This document shows positions 40,732 to 49,393 of a DNA stretch of 64,000 bases, piece by piece. The stretch spans positions 49,452 to 113,451 of the forward strand of contig DLBH01000054.1 in NCBI GenBank assembly GCA_002494165.1. The letters run 5' to 3'. The notes beneath the pieces are model-generated. The model was given only the letters and a program-made list of their open reading frames with translations. It was not told the DNA's origin and did no database searches. Within the stretch, counting starts at the first letter, position 1. Each line of letters opens with the position of its first letter. The position numbers and the translations under genes are program-made. This DNA comes from Lachnospiraceae bacterium UBA7026 (lineage in GTDB: Bacteria; Bacillota; Clostridia; Lachnospirales; Lachnospiraceae).

Positions 40732-40986
40732 ATGAGTCAGGAAAAGGTTAATGCCAGAAAAGAATATAAGAAGAACAGAAAAGAGATTCTGGCAAAGGAG
40801 AAACGTAACAGGGCGATCGGCAGAGTTACCGGTTATCTGGCGGTGCTGGTCATCGTTCTTGGAGTAGGATTTTCTTTCTATAAGAAGATTGTTCCGGATC
40901 CGGAACCGAACGCACAGACATTCTACTATTTGTCGGCGATGGATTCCTATGGAATACTTACTCCGTCTCTCCCGGAAGGCGAATAG
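40732..40986 (+). CDS. Small single-helix membrane protein
   Basis: An 84-residue protein of unknown function. A strongly basic N-terminus (about 1-28) precedes one hydrophobic helix (about 33-51: TGYLAVLVIVLGVGFSFY) and a short outside segment. Basic residues inside predict a cytoplasmic N-terminus. AAAGGTGG lies before the ATG. A terminator directly follows, so it is separate from dnaE. Confidence 0.6.
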   Translation: MSQEKVNARKEYKKNRKEILAKEKRNRAIGRVTGYLAVLVIVLGVGFSFYKKIVPDPEPNAQTFYYLSAMDSYGILTPSLPEGE

Positions 40987-41029
40987 CCTGCCTTGAGGAC
41001 GGCTTGCCCAATTAATGAACAAGTGTCGG

Positions 41030-41066
41030 ACACCCGGATTTTCTTCGATAAGATCCGGGTGTTTTC
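41030..41066 (+). terminator. Terminator before dnaE
   Basis: ACACCCGGAT (41030-41039) pairs with ATCCGGGTGT (41053-41062), followed by TTTTCC. dnaE starts 20 bp later, so it may also be a leader hairpin if transcription begins upstream. Confidence 0.8.
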
Positions 41067-41084
41067 CTTTGTGGAGGTAGGATC

Positions 41085-44000
41085 ATGGCTTTTACACATT
41101 TGCATGTTCATACAGAATACAGCCTGCTGGATGGCTCGGGGAAGATCGGGGAAATGCTGCCCAGGGCCAAAGAGCTGGGCATGGACAGCCTGGCGATTAC
41201 CGACCATGGAGTCATGTATGGGGTGATCGATTTTTATAAGAAGGCCAAAGAGGTGGGGATCAAGCCCATTCTTGGCTGTGAGATTTATGTGGCACCGGGC
41301 TCCCGTTTTGACCGGGAGAACAGCCAGGACGAGGACCGCTACCATCACCTGGTCCTCCTGGCGGAGAATAACCAGGGCTATAAGAACCTGATGAAGATTG
41401 TCACCAGGGGATTTACGGAAGGATACTATTACCGGCCCAGGGTGGATTATGAGATCCTGGAGACCTACCATGAGGGTATCATAGCCCTGTCAGCCTGTCT
41501 GGCGGGAGAGATTCCCCGCAAGATTGTCAAGGGTGACTATGAGGGGGCCTGTGAATCTGCTCTGAGACTGAGGAATATTTTCGGGCAAAATAATTTTTTT
41601 CTGGAGATGCAGGACCACGGAATCCGTGAACAGAAATTGGTGAATTCGGCCCTGATGCGGATGTCTGAAGAACTGGATATTCCCCTGGTGGTGACCAATG
41701 ATGTCCACTATATCATGGAGGATGATGCGGTTCCCCACGACCTGCTCCTTTGTATTCAGACCGGGAAAAGGGTTTCCGACGAGGACAGGATGCGCTATGA
41801 GGGAGGCCAGTATTTCCTGAAATCAGAGCAGGAGATGGCCAAACTTTTTCCCTATGCCAGGGAGGCCATGGAAAATACCCACAAGATTGCCGAGCGGTGC
41901 AATGTGGAGATCGCCTTCGGCCAACAGAAGGTGCCTCGTTTTGATGTGCCGGAGGGCTATGATGCCTATTCTTATCTGAAAGAACTCTGTGCCCAGGGCC
42001 TGGAAAAAAGGTACGGGGGCCAGGGGAAGGCCAGGGTGGAAGAACTGAGACCCAGACTGGACTATGAGCTGGAAACCATTCGGAGTATGGGCTATGTGGA
42101 TTATTTCCTGATTGTCTGGGATTTCATCCGCTATGCCAAAAGCCAGGGAATTGCCGTAGGTCCCGGCCGGGGTTCGGCGGCGGGAAGTATCGTGTCTTAC
42201 TGTCTGGAGATCACCAATATAGACCCCATCCGTTACCAGCTGATTTTTGAGCGTTTTCTCAATCCGGAGAGGATATCCATGCCGGATATTGATATCGATT
42301 TCTGTTTCGAGCGCCGGCAGGAAGTCATTGATTACGTTTACCAGAAGTACGGCAAGGACAAGGTAGTCCAGATTATCACCTTCGGAACCCTGGCCGCCCG
42401 CATGGCGGTCAGGGATGTGGGCCGGGTGCTGGATATCCCCTATGCCAGGGTGGATGTGGTAGCCAAGCTCATACCCATGGAGCTGGGCATCACCATAGAG
42501 AAGGCTCTCCACATGAATCCGGAGCTGAAAAGTCTTTATGACAGTGACGAGACGGTGAAGAACCTCATCGATATGTCCATGAGGCTGGAGGGTCTTCCCC
42601 GCCATTCCTCCATCCACGCTGCCGGTGTGGTGATCGGCTCCGAGGCCCTGGATGAATTCGTTCCCTTGTCCCGGGGAGCGGACAATGTGATTACCACCCA
42701 GTTTACCATGACGACCATCGAGGAACTGGGCCTTCTGAAGATGGATTTCCTGGGTCTCCGGACCCTGACGGTCATCCAGGATGCGGAACGGATGATCAGC
42801 CGCCGCCTGGGCAGGACATTTTCCATCGATGATATAGATTATGAGGACAAGGCTGTCTTTGACATGATCAGCCAGGGTAAGACCGAGGGAGTCTTCCAGC
42901 TGGAGAGTGCCGGTATGAAGTCCTTCATGAAGGAGCTCAAGCCCGGCAACCTGGAAGATATCATCGCCGGAATCTCTCTTTACCGGCCGGGGCCCATGGA
43001 CTTTATCCCCAAGTATATCAAGGGCAAGCAGAACCAGGCCAGTATCAAGTATTCCTGCCCCCAGCTGGAGGAGATCCTGGCGCCGACTTACGGCTGTATC
43101 GTCTACCAGGAGCAGGTAATGCAGATTGTTATGAGTTTGGCAGGCTACACCCTGGGCAGGAGCGACCTGGTCCGCCGGGCCATGTCCAAGAAAAAGGGAG
43201 ACGTCATGGCCAGGGAGCGGAAGAATTTCGTTTACGGCAACCCGGAGGAAGGCGTGGATGGCTGTATCAAGAGGGGGATCCCGGAAGATGTGGCCAACCA
43301 TGTATTTGACGAGATGATCGACTTCGCCAAATATGCCTTTAATAAGAGCCATGCGGCGGCTTATGCCGTGGTTTCCTACCAGACGGCCTGGCTGCGCTGC
43401 CACTATCCGGTAGAATTTATGGCGGCCCTGCTGACTTCAGTCCTGACCAATACCAAAAAGATCAAGGAATATATTAATACCTGCCGGACCATGGGTATAG
43501 AGATTCTGCCGCCGGATATCAATGAGGGAGAGACTGGCTTTTCCGTGTCTGGTGATTCCATCCGCTACGGTATGGCGGCCATCCGCAGCCTGGGTAAAAA
43601 TGTCATCGACTCCATGATAAAAGAGCGGGAGAGGGGCGGTCCTTACAAGGATCTGAAAGACTTCATGTCCAGACTTTCTTCCAGGGAGATCAACAGGAGG
43701 ACCATGGAGAGTCTGATCAAGTCCGGTGCCCTGGACAGTATGGGGGCCACAAGAAAGCAGCAGATGGCTGTCTACCCCATGATCTTAGACCAGGTGAACC
43801 GGGAGAGGAAGGAGATGATCTCCGGCCAGATGTCTATGTTTGACTTTTTCTCCGAAGAGGAGAAAAAGGAATATGGGATCAAGTATCCGCCCATCGGCGA
43901 GTATGAGACCGGCCAGAAGCTGGCCTTTGAGAAGGAAGTGCTGGGAATCTATGTCAGCGGCCACCCCCTGGAAGACTATATGGATTCCATGGACAAGCAG

Positions 44001-44591
44001 GTTTCTGCCAGGACGACGGATTTTGAGCCTGACGAGGACAGCGGCCGGACGGTGGTCCGGGATAATCTCAATTATGTGGTGGGAGGTCTGGTCAGTGATG
44101 TGACGGTAAAGCTGACCAAAACTAACCAGAATATGGCCTTTGTCACATTGGAGGACCAGTACGGAACGGTGGAAGTAATCGTCTTTCCCAGGGATTACCA
44201 GCTCTACCGCCAGTATCTTGAGGCTGACAGGAAGATTTATGTCAAGGGGAGGGCCTCCGTGTCGGAGGAGAGCGGCAAGCTGATCGCTGAGCTGGTTCTG
44301 CCCATGGACCAGGTTCCCAGGGACATCTGGATCCAGACCCAGGACATCGCCTCCTTCCAGCAGAGGCAGGAAGCACTTTTTGACATTATCAGGAGGGCAC
44401 CCGGCCAGGAGCAGATTGTCATCTATTCCAGGGCAGAGCGGGCGGTGAAGAGGCTGCCTTCCTATGAGAAGATGGAACTTAACGACCGGACCCTGGCGGA
44501 GATGCAGGAGCTTTTCGGACCGGCCAATGTCAAGGTCGTGGAGGCCAGCATCGGGAAAATGAAGGGAAAGAAGTCCTTCCGGGCCGGGTAA
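41085..44591 (+). CDS. dnaE: DNA polymerase III alpha subunit, DnaE type
   Basis: A 1168-residue replicative polymerase. The N-terminal PHP domain starts FTHLHVHTEYSLLDG with AITDHG; the polymerase core has GPGRGSAAGSIVSYCLEI and the catalytic PDIDIDF near 400-406; YRPGPMDFIP and YQEQVMQI follow; a helix-hairpin-helix segment and a C-terminal OB domain complete it. There is no exonuclease domain, so it is DnaE, not PolC. TGGAGG precedes the ATG. Followed by pfkA, as in other Bacillota. Confidence 0.96.
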   Translation: MAFTHLHVHTEYSLLDGSGKIGEMLPRAKELGMDSLAITDHGVMYGVIDFYKKAKEVGIKPILGCEIYVAPGSRFDRENSQDEDRYHHLVLLAENNQGYKNLMKIVTRGFTEGYYYRPRVDYEILETYHEGIIALSACLAGEIPRKIVKGDYEGACESALRLRNIFGQNNFFLEMQDHGIREQKLVNSALMRMSEELDIPLVVTNDVHYIMEDDAVPHDLLLCIQTGKRVSDEDRMRYEGGQYFLKSEQEMAKLFPYAREAMENTHKIAERCNVEIAFGQQKVPRFDVPEGYDAYSYLKELCAQGLEKRYGGQGKARVEELRPRLDYELETIRSMGYVDYFLIVWDFIRYAKSQGIAVGPGRGSAAGSIVSYCLEITNIDPIRYQLIFERFLNPERISMPDIDIDFCFERRQEVIDYVYQKYGKDKVVQIITFGTLAARMAVRDVGRVLDIPYARVDVVAKLIPMELGITIEKALHMNPELKSLYDSDETVKNLIDMSMRLEGLPRHSSIHAAGVVIGSEALDEFVPLSRGADNVITTQFTMTTIEELGLLKMDFLGLRTLTVIQDAERMISRRLGRTFSIDDIDYEDKAVFDMISQGKTEGVFQLESAGMKSFMKELKPGNLEDIIAGISLYRPGPMDFIPKYIKGKQNQASIKYSCPQLEEILAPTYGCIVYQEQVMQIVMSLAGYTLGRSDLVRRAMSKKKGDVMARERKNFVYGNPEEGVDGCIKRGIPEDVANHVFDEMIDFAKYAFNKSHAAAYAVVSYQTAWLRCHYPVEFMAALLTSVLTNTKKIKEYINTCRTMGIEILPPDINEGETGFSVSGDSIRYGMAAIRSLGKNVIDSMIKERERGGPYKDLKDFMSRLSSREINRRTMESLIKSGALDSMGATRKQQMAVYPMILDQVNRERKEMISGQMSMFDFFSEEEKKEYGIKYPPIGEYETGQKLAFEKEVLGIYVSGHPLEDYMDSMDKQVSARTTDFEPDEDSGRTVVRDNLNYVVGGLVSDVTVKLTKTNQNMAFVTLEDQYGTVEVIVFPRDYQLYRQYLEADRKIYVKGRASVSEESGKLIAELVLPMDQVPRDIWIQTQDIASFQQRQEALFDIIRRAPGQEQIVIYSRAERAVKRLPSYEKMELNDRTLAEMQELFGPANVKVVEASIGKMKGKKSFRAG

Positions 44592-44709
44592 GGCCTGCAA
44601 GGAAGCCTGGTAGTGAAAAAACTGAAAGGAAGCCCTGTCTGCTTTGGATCAGGTTGTGGCGGAGTCCTGGAAATGATAAACTTTTTTTGTAGGGGCCATG
44701 ACTATTCTA

Positions 44710-44738
44710 TTGAAAAAACGTATAAAAAGTTATAAGAT
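44710..44738 (+). promoter_or_regulatory. Probable pfkA promoter
   Basis: TTGAAA (44710-44715), a 17-bp spacer and TAAGAT (44733-44738), about 100 bp upstream of pfkA. Confidence 0.5.
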
Positions 44739-44836
44739 AAAAGATAGTAATATATCATCTTTACACGAAAAGTATGATTAAAAGTATTACATAATCAGTT
44801 ACCTTTACATGGAGATTACAAAAGGGAGGACAAACA

Positions 44837-45847
44837 ATGAGTAATAGTGCATCAGCAGTTAACACGATTGCTATCCTGACAAGTGGCGGGGACGCACCTG
44901 GAATGAACGCGGCTGTTCGTGCATGTGCACGTACGGCATGGGCAAGAGGCGTTAATGTAAAGGGTATTATGCGTGGTTACAGCGGCCTTTTAAAGGAAGA
45001 GATTTTTGAGATGGAAAAGAAGTTTACCACCAATATCATCTCCAGAGGCGGAACTACTCTTTATACAGCAAGGTGTCTTGAGTTCAAGAAGCCTGAGGTT
45101 CAGGAGGAAGCAGCTGAGATTTTAAGAAAGCATGGCATCGATGGTCTGATCGTTATCGGTGGTGACGGATCCTTCCGTGGTGCCCAGGCTATGTCCCGCC
45201 AGGGGATCAACACAGTAGCCCTTCCCGGAACCATCGACCTGGATATCGGATGTACAGAGTACACCATCGGTTTTGATACGGCCGTTAACACAGCTCTTGA
45301 CGCCATTGATAAGATCCGTGATACTTCCGCTTCCCACGAGCGCTGCTCTATCATCGAGGTTATGGGAAGAGACGCCGGCTACATCGCTCTCTGGTGTGGT
45401 ATCGCTTCCGGTGCTGAGGAGATTATCATTCCTGAGCGTTATGATGGCAACAGGCCCAAGCTGCTCCTTTCCCTGATTGAAGGCGTTATGGAGACCCATG
45501 GCAAGGGCAAGAGACACCATCTGATTATCAATGCAGAGGGTATCGGACATTCCCACAGCATGGCTAAAGATATTGAGAATGCTACAGGAATCGAGACCAG
45601 AGCTACGATCCTGGGTCATGTACAGCGAGGCGGAAGCCCCACAGCCCGTGACCGTGTCTATGCTTCCTACATGAGTGCCCTGGCTGTTGACCTTCTTTGC
45701 GCAGGCGCAACCAACAGGGTTGTAGGTTACCGTAATGGCCAGTATATCGACTATGATATCGAGGAAGCTCTCAGCATGCATAAGGATGTGGATGAGTACG
45801 AGTATCAGATTTCCAGGATGCTTGGCCGTTCCATCTATACTCTTTAA
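44837..45847 (+). CDS. pfkA: ATP-dependent 6-phosphofructokinase
   Basis: A 336-residue glycolytic enzyme phosphorylating fructose-6-phosphate. TSGGDAPGMNAAVRA, GGDGSFRGA (Gly after GGD typical of ATP use) and PGTID support the ATP type rather than the PPi type. The catalytic loop reads TIDLDI where most PFKs have TIDNDI; both aspartates are kept. MGRDAGYIAL and RGGSPTARDR are normal. AAAGGGAGG lies before the ATG. A strong terminator follows, so it is monocistronic. Confidence 0.94.
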   Translation: MSNSASAVNTIAILTSGGDAPGMNAAVRACARTAWARGVNVKGIMRGYSGLLKEEIFEMEKKFTTNIISRGGTTLYTARCLEFKKPEVQEEAAEILRKHGIDGLIVIGGDGSFRGAQAMSRQGINTVALPGTIDLDIGCTEYTIGFDTAVNTALDAIDKIRDTSASHERCSIIEVMGRDAGYIALWCGIASGAEEIIIPERYDGNRPKLLLSLIEGVMETHGKGKRHHLIINAEGIGHSHSMAKDIENATGIETRATILGHVQRGGSPTARDRVYASYMSALAVDLLCAGATNRVVGYRNGQYIDYDIEEALSMHKDVDEYEYQISRMLGRSIYTL

Positions 45848-45987
45848 TCTGTCCGTGGCTTTTATCCTGGCAGAGTGTGGCCTGACAGGTTGACAGACCG
45901 GCTGAAATGGACCAGACTTGGACCGGATGGTGTGGCTGGCAGCTATGAGCCGGTTATATAACAGGATATAATAGAATAAGTAATAAT

Positions 45988-46030
45988 AAGCTTCGCGTCT
46001 CTTGTTGGCAGACGCGAAGCTTTTCTTTTA
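45988..46030 (+). terminator. pfkA terminator
   Basis: AAGCTTCGCGTCT (45988-46000) pairs perfectly with AGACGCGAAGCTT (46010-46022), followed by TTCTTTT. Confidence 0.9.
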
Positions 46031-46053
46031 AGTGAATATTCTATTAAGAAGAC

Positions 46054-46131
46054 TTTTTGAAAGATCTTCTTAGTGAGATTTTTTGAAAGATCTTCTTAGT
46101 GAAATATTTTGAAGGTTCTTCTTAATGGATT
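46054..46131. repeat. 26 bp tandem repeat, three units
   Basis: TTTTGAAAGATCTTCTTAGT-type units recur exactly 26 bp apart (46055, 46081, 46107), between the pfkA terminator and the Fe-ADH gene end. Confidence 0.85.
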
Positions 46132-46136
46132 TTTTA

Positions 46137-46196
46137 AATACTCATTTTGATGAACTTTTGGAAAGTTTTCTTAATAAGATTTTCAAAATGAGTATT
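46137..46196 (-). terminator. Long-loop hairpin after the Fe-ADH gene
   Basis: AATACTCATTTTGA (46137-46150) is exactly complementary to TCAAAATGAGTATT (46183-46196). It lies 10 bp beyond the stop of the minus-strand gene. The U-run on that strand is weak, so its strength as a terminator is uncertain. Confidence 0.6.
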
Positions 46197-46206
46197 CTTT
46201 CTTTTT

Positions 46207-47310
46207 TTAAGCCAATGTAAAGGAAGTCCGGAATATCTCCCTGATGGCATCCGGGCTGATCTCGTAGGGATAGGTACCCAGCTTGGAACTATCATTGGCC
46301 AGGAAGGTGTCGGCGAAAGAGGTCAGGTCTTCCTCTGACACAGTGATGGGACCCATGAGAGACCGGATAAAGGCATCGAAGAGATCCAGGTCATCAAAGC
46401 CCAGGAAAGAAAGGGCTTCATTTACCAGATCAGGATCATTTTTAGCATATTCCCTGAGGTAGGCAGCCAGGAAGAGGCCGCAGGCCTTACCGTGGGCCAG
46501 GCCCAGTTTATAGGTAACCCGGTAGCTCATGGCGTGGGGCAGGGAAGTGCCGGTGTGGGCGATGGCCATGCCTGCAACGGTGGATACCATCATCAGCTTC
46601 TGGGCTGTCGCCAGGTCCAGGGGGCCCGGAGAATGGAGCAGGTCCTTAATCTCTCCCCAGAGTCTGAGTCCGTAGGAGGAGAACATCCGGTTGTAGCTGT
46701 CTGCCTTGGCATGGAGGTAGCTCTCCAGACTGTGGCAGAGGGCGTCGATGGAGGTGCTTACCACGATGCTCTTTTTGGCGGACAGAAGATATTTACCGTC
46801 CACGAGGGCGATTTCCGGGTAAATGCGGTAAGGGATGCTTCCCTTGGTTTGCTTTTTGTGGTAGGTGAGAACGGATACGCCGGTCACTTCAGATCCGGTT
46901 CCGCAGGTGGTCGGGACAGCAAGGACAGGAAGGGCCTTGATATCCTTGAGGACGGTGAGGGCCTCTCCGGTCTCCTCCGGGTTGTTGATCAGAAGGGCGA
47001 TGGCCTTGGCCGCGTCTAAGGGGGAGCCTCCTCCGATGCCGATGACAAAATCCGCCTGGAAGGCCTTGCCCTGTTCGGCAGCCTTTTCTACGGTCTCCAC
47101 AGAAGGATTCTCCTCCACGTCGGAGAAGATTTCATAGGGGATGGCGTACTCGTCAAGGATAGTGGTCACATCATCTAAAGAGCCGTTAATTTTAGAGGAA
47201 TGTCTTCCGGTCACGATAAAGGCCCGCTTGCCATAGGTTTTAAAAATATCCTTGTGGCTGGCCACACAATCATCTTCTATAAATACTTTGGTAGGAATGT
47301 AGAACTGCAT
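46207..47310 (-). CDS. Iron-containing alcohol dehydrogenase
   Basis: A 367-residue group III metal-dependent dehydrogenase. NAD-binding GIGGGSPLDAAKA, PTTCGTGSEVTGVSVL, the metal region DALCHSLESYLHA, HTGTSLPHAMSY and LAHGKACGLF are all present, with the expected Asp/His ligands. Members reduce aldehydes or oxidise alcohols and polyols (butanol, propanediol, glycerol); the substrate is not set by these motifs. AAAGGAG precedes the ATG. Monocistronic. Confidence 0.9.
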   Translation of the reverse strand: MQFYIPTKVFIEDDCVASHKDIFKTYGKRAFIVTGRHSSKINGSLDDVTTILDEYAIPYEIFSDVEENPSVETVEKAAEQGKAFQADFVIGIGGGSPLDAAKAIALLINNPEETGEALTVLKDIKALPVLAVPTTCGTGSEVTGVSVLTYHKKQTKGSIPYRIYPEIALVDGKYLLSAKKSIVVSTSIDALCHSLESYLHAKADSYNRMFSSYGLRLWGEIKDLLHSPGPLDLATAQKLMMVSTVAGMAIAHTGTSLPHAMSYRVTYKLGLAHGKACGLFLAAYLREYAKNDPDLVNEALSFLGFDDLDLFDAFIRSLMGPITVSEEDLTSFADTFLANDSSKLGTYPYEISPDAIREIFRTSFTLA

Positions 47311-47781
47311 AGCTACTCCTTTCTAATGAATCATTTCAGACACGGCAGCTTCGGACTGCCGTTAATCTTTGCTTTCACAGTGAATTATCCCATAAATGAA
47401 AGGATTAATCTACCCTTATTTTATAATAGAAGAAAAATAAAGTGGGCAGAAAAGAACCAAAGAGGTTTTCAAAGGAGAGGAAGGATAATGCTTTTTTGGT
47501 CAGGAAGCAGCAAGAGGGGCTGGGACTCAAAGGCATCGTGGGGGCTGGGGCCGAAAGACCTTATGGGATTTATGGCTGGAAAAAATATCATTTGCTTGCT
47601 GGGGAGGGAAAGAAGTCCCCTGGTTTTTAGTGAAAAAATGAGGGATTTTACTAATAACGGCTTGAAGAAAAGTGTTTTTGTGATATGATGTAATTTGAGC
47701 TTTTATAACTCTCTGAAATTTATCTTGATCTGACCTACTCTGATCAGGTGGATTGCAGAAGCAGAAAGGAATGATGAATTT
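47311..47781. other. Spacer before rpe; possible small ORF
   Basis: A 66-codon frame at 47488-47688 has a good ribosome site (AAAGGAGAGGAAGG) but no recognised motif and unconvincing composition; I do not call it a gene. The rpe promoter overlaps its end. The rest shows nothing recognised. Confidence 0.4.
47662..47689 (+). promoter_or_regulatory. Promoter of rpe
   Basis: TTGAAG (47662-47667), a 16-bp spacer and TATGAT (47684-47689), about 90 bp upstream of rpe. Confidence 0.6.
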
Positions 47782-48435
47782 ATGAAGATGTTATCACCGT
47801 CAATTCTGGCGGCAGATTTTGCGAATTTGGGCAGGGATGTAAATCTGGCAGTGGAAGCCGGGGCTCACTTTATCCATATTGACGTCATGGATGGAACCTT
47901 TGTTCCAGAGATATCCTTTGGAATTCCGGTAATCAAGTCTCTGCGGCCGGTGACTGACGCAGTTTTTGATGTTCACCTCATGGTGAAGGAGCCGGGAAGA
48001 TACATTGAAGGGTTCGCTGAGGCGGGATCTGATATCATTACAGTGCACGCTGAGGCATGTACCCACCTGGACCGGGTCATCCACCAGATTAAAGCATGCG
48101 GAAAGAAGGCGGCTGTATCCCTGAATCCGGCCACACCATTAGAGGTGCTTGATTATGTATTGCCGGACCTCTACATGGTTCTGATCATGACGGTGAATCC
48201 CGGCTATGGCGGACAGGAATATATTTCCTACTGTGATGAGAAGATCCGCCGTCTACGCAGGATGATTGAGGAGAGGGGCCTGGATACCCACATCGAGGTG
48301 GATGGAGGAGTGAAAGTGTCTAACATCAGGAGGATCGCAGATTGTGGTGCCGATATTTTTGTGGCAGGATCCGCCGCTTTCGGGGGAGACATCAAGGCCA
48401 ATATAGGGAAACTTCTGGAGGCCCTGGGTGACTGA
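47782..48435 (+). CDS. rpe: Ribulose-phosphate 3-epimerase
   Basis: A 217-residue TIM-barrel enzyme of the pentose phosphate pathway that interconverts ribulose-5-phosphate and xylulose-5-phosphate. It shows SPSILAADFANLG, HIDVMDGTFVP with the catalytic Asp, DVHLMVKEP, MTVNPGYGGQ and EVDGGV with the second Asp. The length is normal. In many Bacillota rpe follows rsgA in the prkC cluster; here it stands alone. Confidence 0.95.
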   Translation: MKMLSPSILAADFANLGRDVNLAVEAGAHFIHIDVMDGTFVPEISFGIPVIKSLRPVTDAVFDVHLMVKEPGRYIEGFAEAGSDIITVHAEACTHLDRVIHQIKACGKKAAVSLNPATPLEVLDYVLPDLYMVLIMTVNPGYGGQEYISYCDEKIRRLRRMIEERGLDTHIEVDGGVKVSNIRRIADCGADIFVAGSAAFGGDIKANIGKLLEALGD

Positions 48436-48542
48436 TTTTGTAGGCTGGAAGAAGGATATTCACTTAAAAATATTTAAAAGGATTGACATTTTACATTTAG
48501 CATTATTTTTAACATTATAATTAGAGGAAAGAAGGTAACACT

Positions 48543-49376
48543 ATGAGCGACTGTACTAATAATTGTGATACATGTGGAGTAAGCGACTGCGCTTCAAGAC
48601 AGGGAGCCCCGACAGATTTTTCCGTGAAGCTGGCACCGGGCTGTTCCGTAAAGAAGGTCATAGGTATCGTGTCCGGTAAGGGTGGTGTCGGCAAGTCCAT
48701 GGTGACATCCCTGCTGGCTGTAGCGTCCATGAAGGAAGGCTTTAAGACAGCCATTCTCGATGGAGATATCACAGGACCTTCCATCCCCATGGCTTTTGGC
48801 GTTCACCAGAATCTGGTGGGGAGCCCGGACGGACTGATCCTTCCGGCTACAACGGCCCTGGGAATAGATATGGTTTCCGTCAATCTGATGCTGGCCAATG
48901 AGACGGACCCGGTAATCTGGAGAGGACCGGTCCTGGGCGGCGTGATCAAGCAGTTCTGGGGTGAGACCCTCTGGAATAATATCGACTATATGTTCATTGA
49001 TATGCCTCCGGGAACCGGTGATGTGCCTCTGACTATTTTCCAGTCTGTGCCCCTGGATGGTATTATTATCGTGGCTTCTCCCCAGGAACTGGTAGGAATG
49101 ATTGTGGAGAAGGCTGCCAATATGGCAAGGATGATGCAGATCCCCATCCTGGGTATCGTGGAAAATATGAGTTATGTCGTATGTCCGGACTGTGGTAAGC
49201 AGATCAAGATTTTCGGTGAGAGCAATATTGAACAGATTGCCAAGTTTTATGATGTACCTGTCCTGGCCAAGCTTCCGGTGGACACAGCCCTGGCAGCCGC
49301 CTGTGATGAAGGAAAGATTGAATTCCTGGAGAATGATTATATGAAGGATGCCATGGAGGCCCTGAAGAAGCTTTAG
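48543..49376 (+). CDS. Mrp/NBP35-family Fe-S cluster carrier ATPase
   Basis: A 277-residue P-loop protein. The deviant Walker A is SGKGGVGKS near 41-49; ILDGDITGPSIP, DYMFIDMPPGTGD and the C-terminal CPDC pair, which can bridge a cluster between subunits, are present. The N-terminus has four cysteines (CTNNCDTCGVSDC), as in NBP35-type proteins. It probably helps assemble or transfer Fe-S clusters in the cytosol. It sits 17 bp before ftsH and is likely co-transcribed with it. Confidence 0.9.
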   Translation: MSDCTNNCDTCGVSDCASRQGAPTDFSVKLAPGCSVKKVIGIVSGKGGVGKSMVTSLLAVASMKEGFKTAILDGDITGPSIPMAFGVHQNLVGSPDGLILPATTALGIDMVSVNLMLANETDPVIWRGPVLGGVIKQFWGETLWNNIDYMFIDMPPGTGDVPLTIFQSVPLDGIIIVASPQELVGMIVEKAANMARMMQIPILGIVENMSYVVCPDCGKQIKIFGESNIEQIAKFYDVPVLAKLPVDTALAAACDEGKIEFLENDYMKDAMEALKKL

Positions 49377-49393
49377 GAGTAGAAAGAGGTTAG

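Noticed and set aside
811-46131. All tandem repeats as copies of one mobile repeat family
   Set aside because: Unit sequences and lengths differ at each site; only the nested palindromes at 2081, 15242 and 37325 are related to each other.
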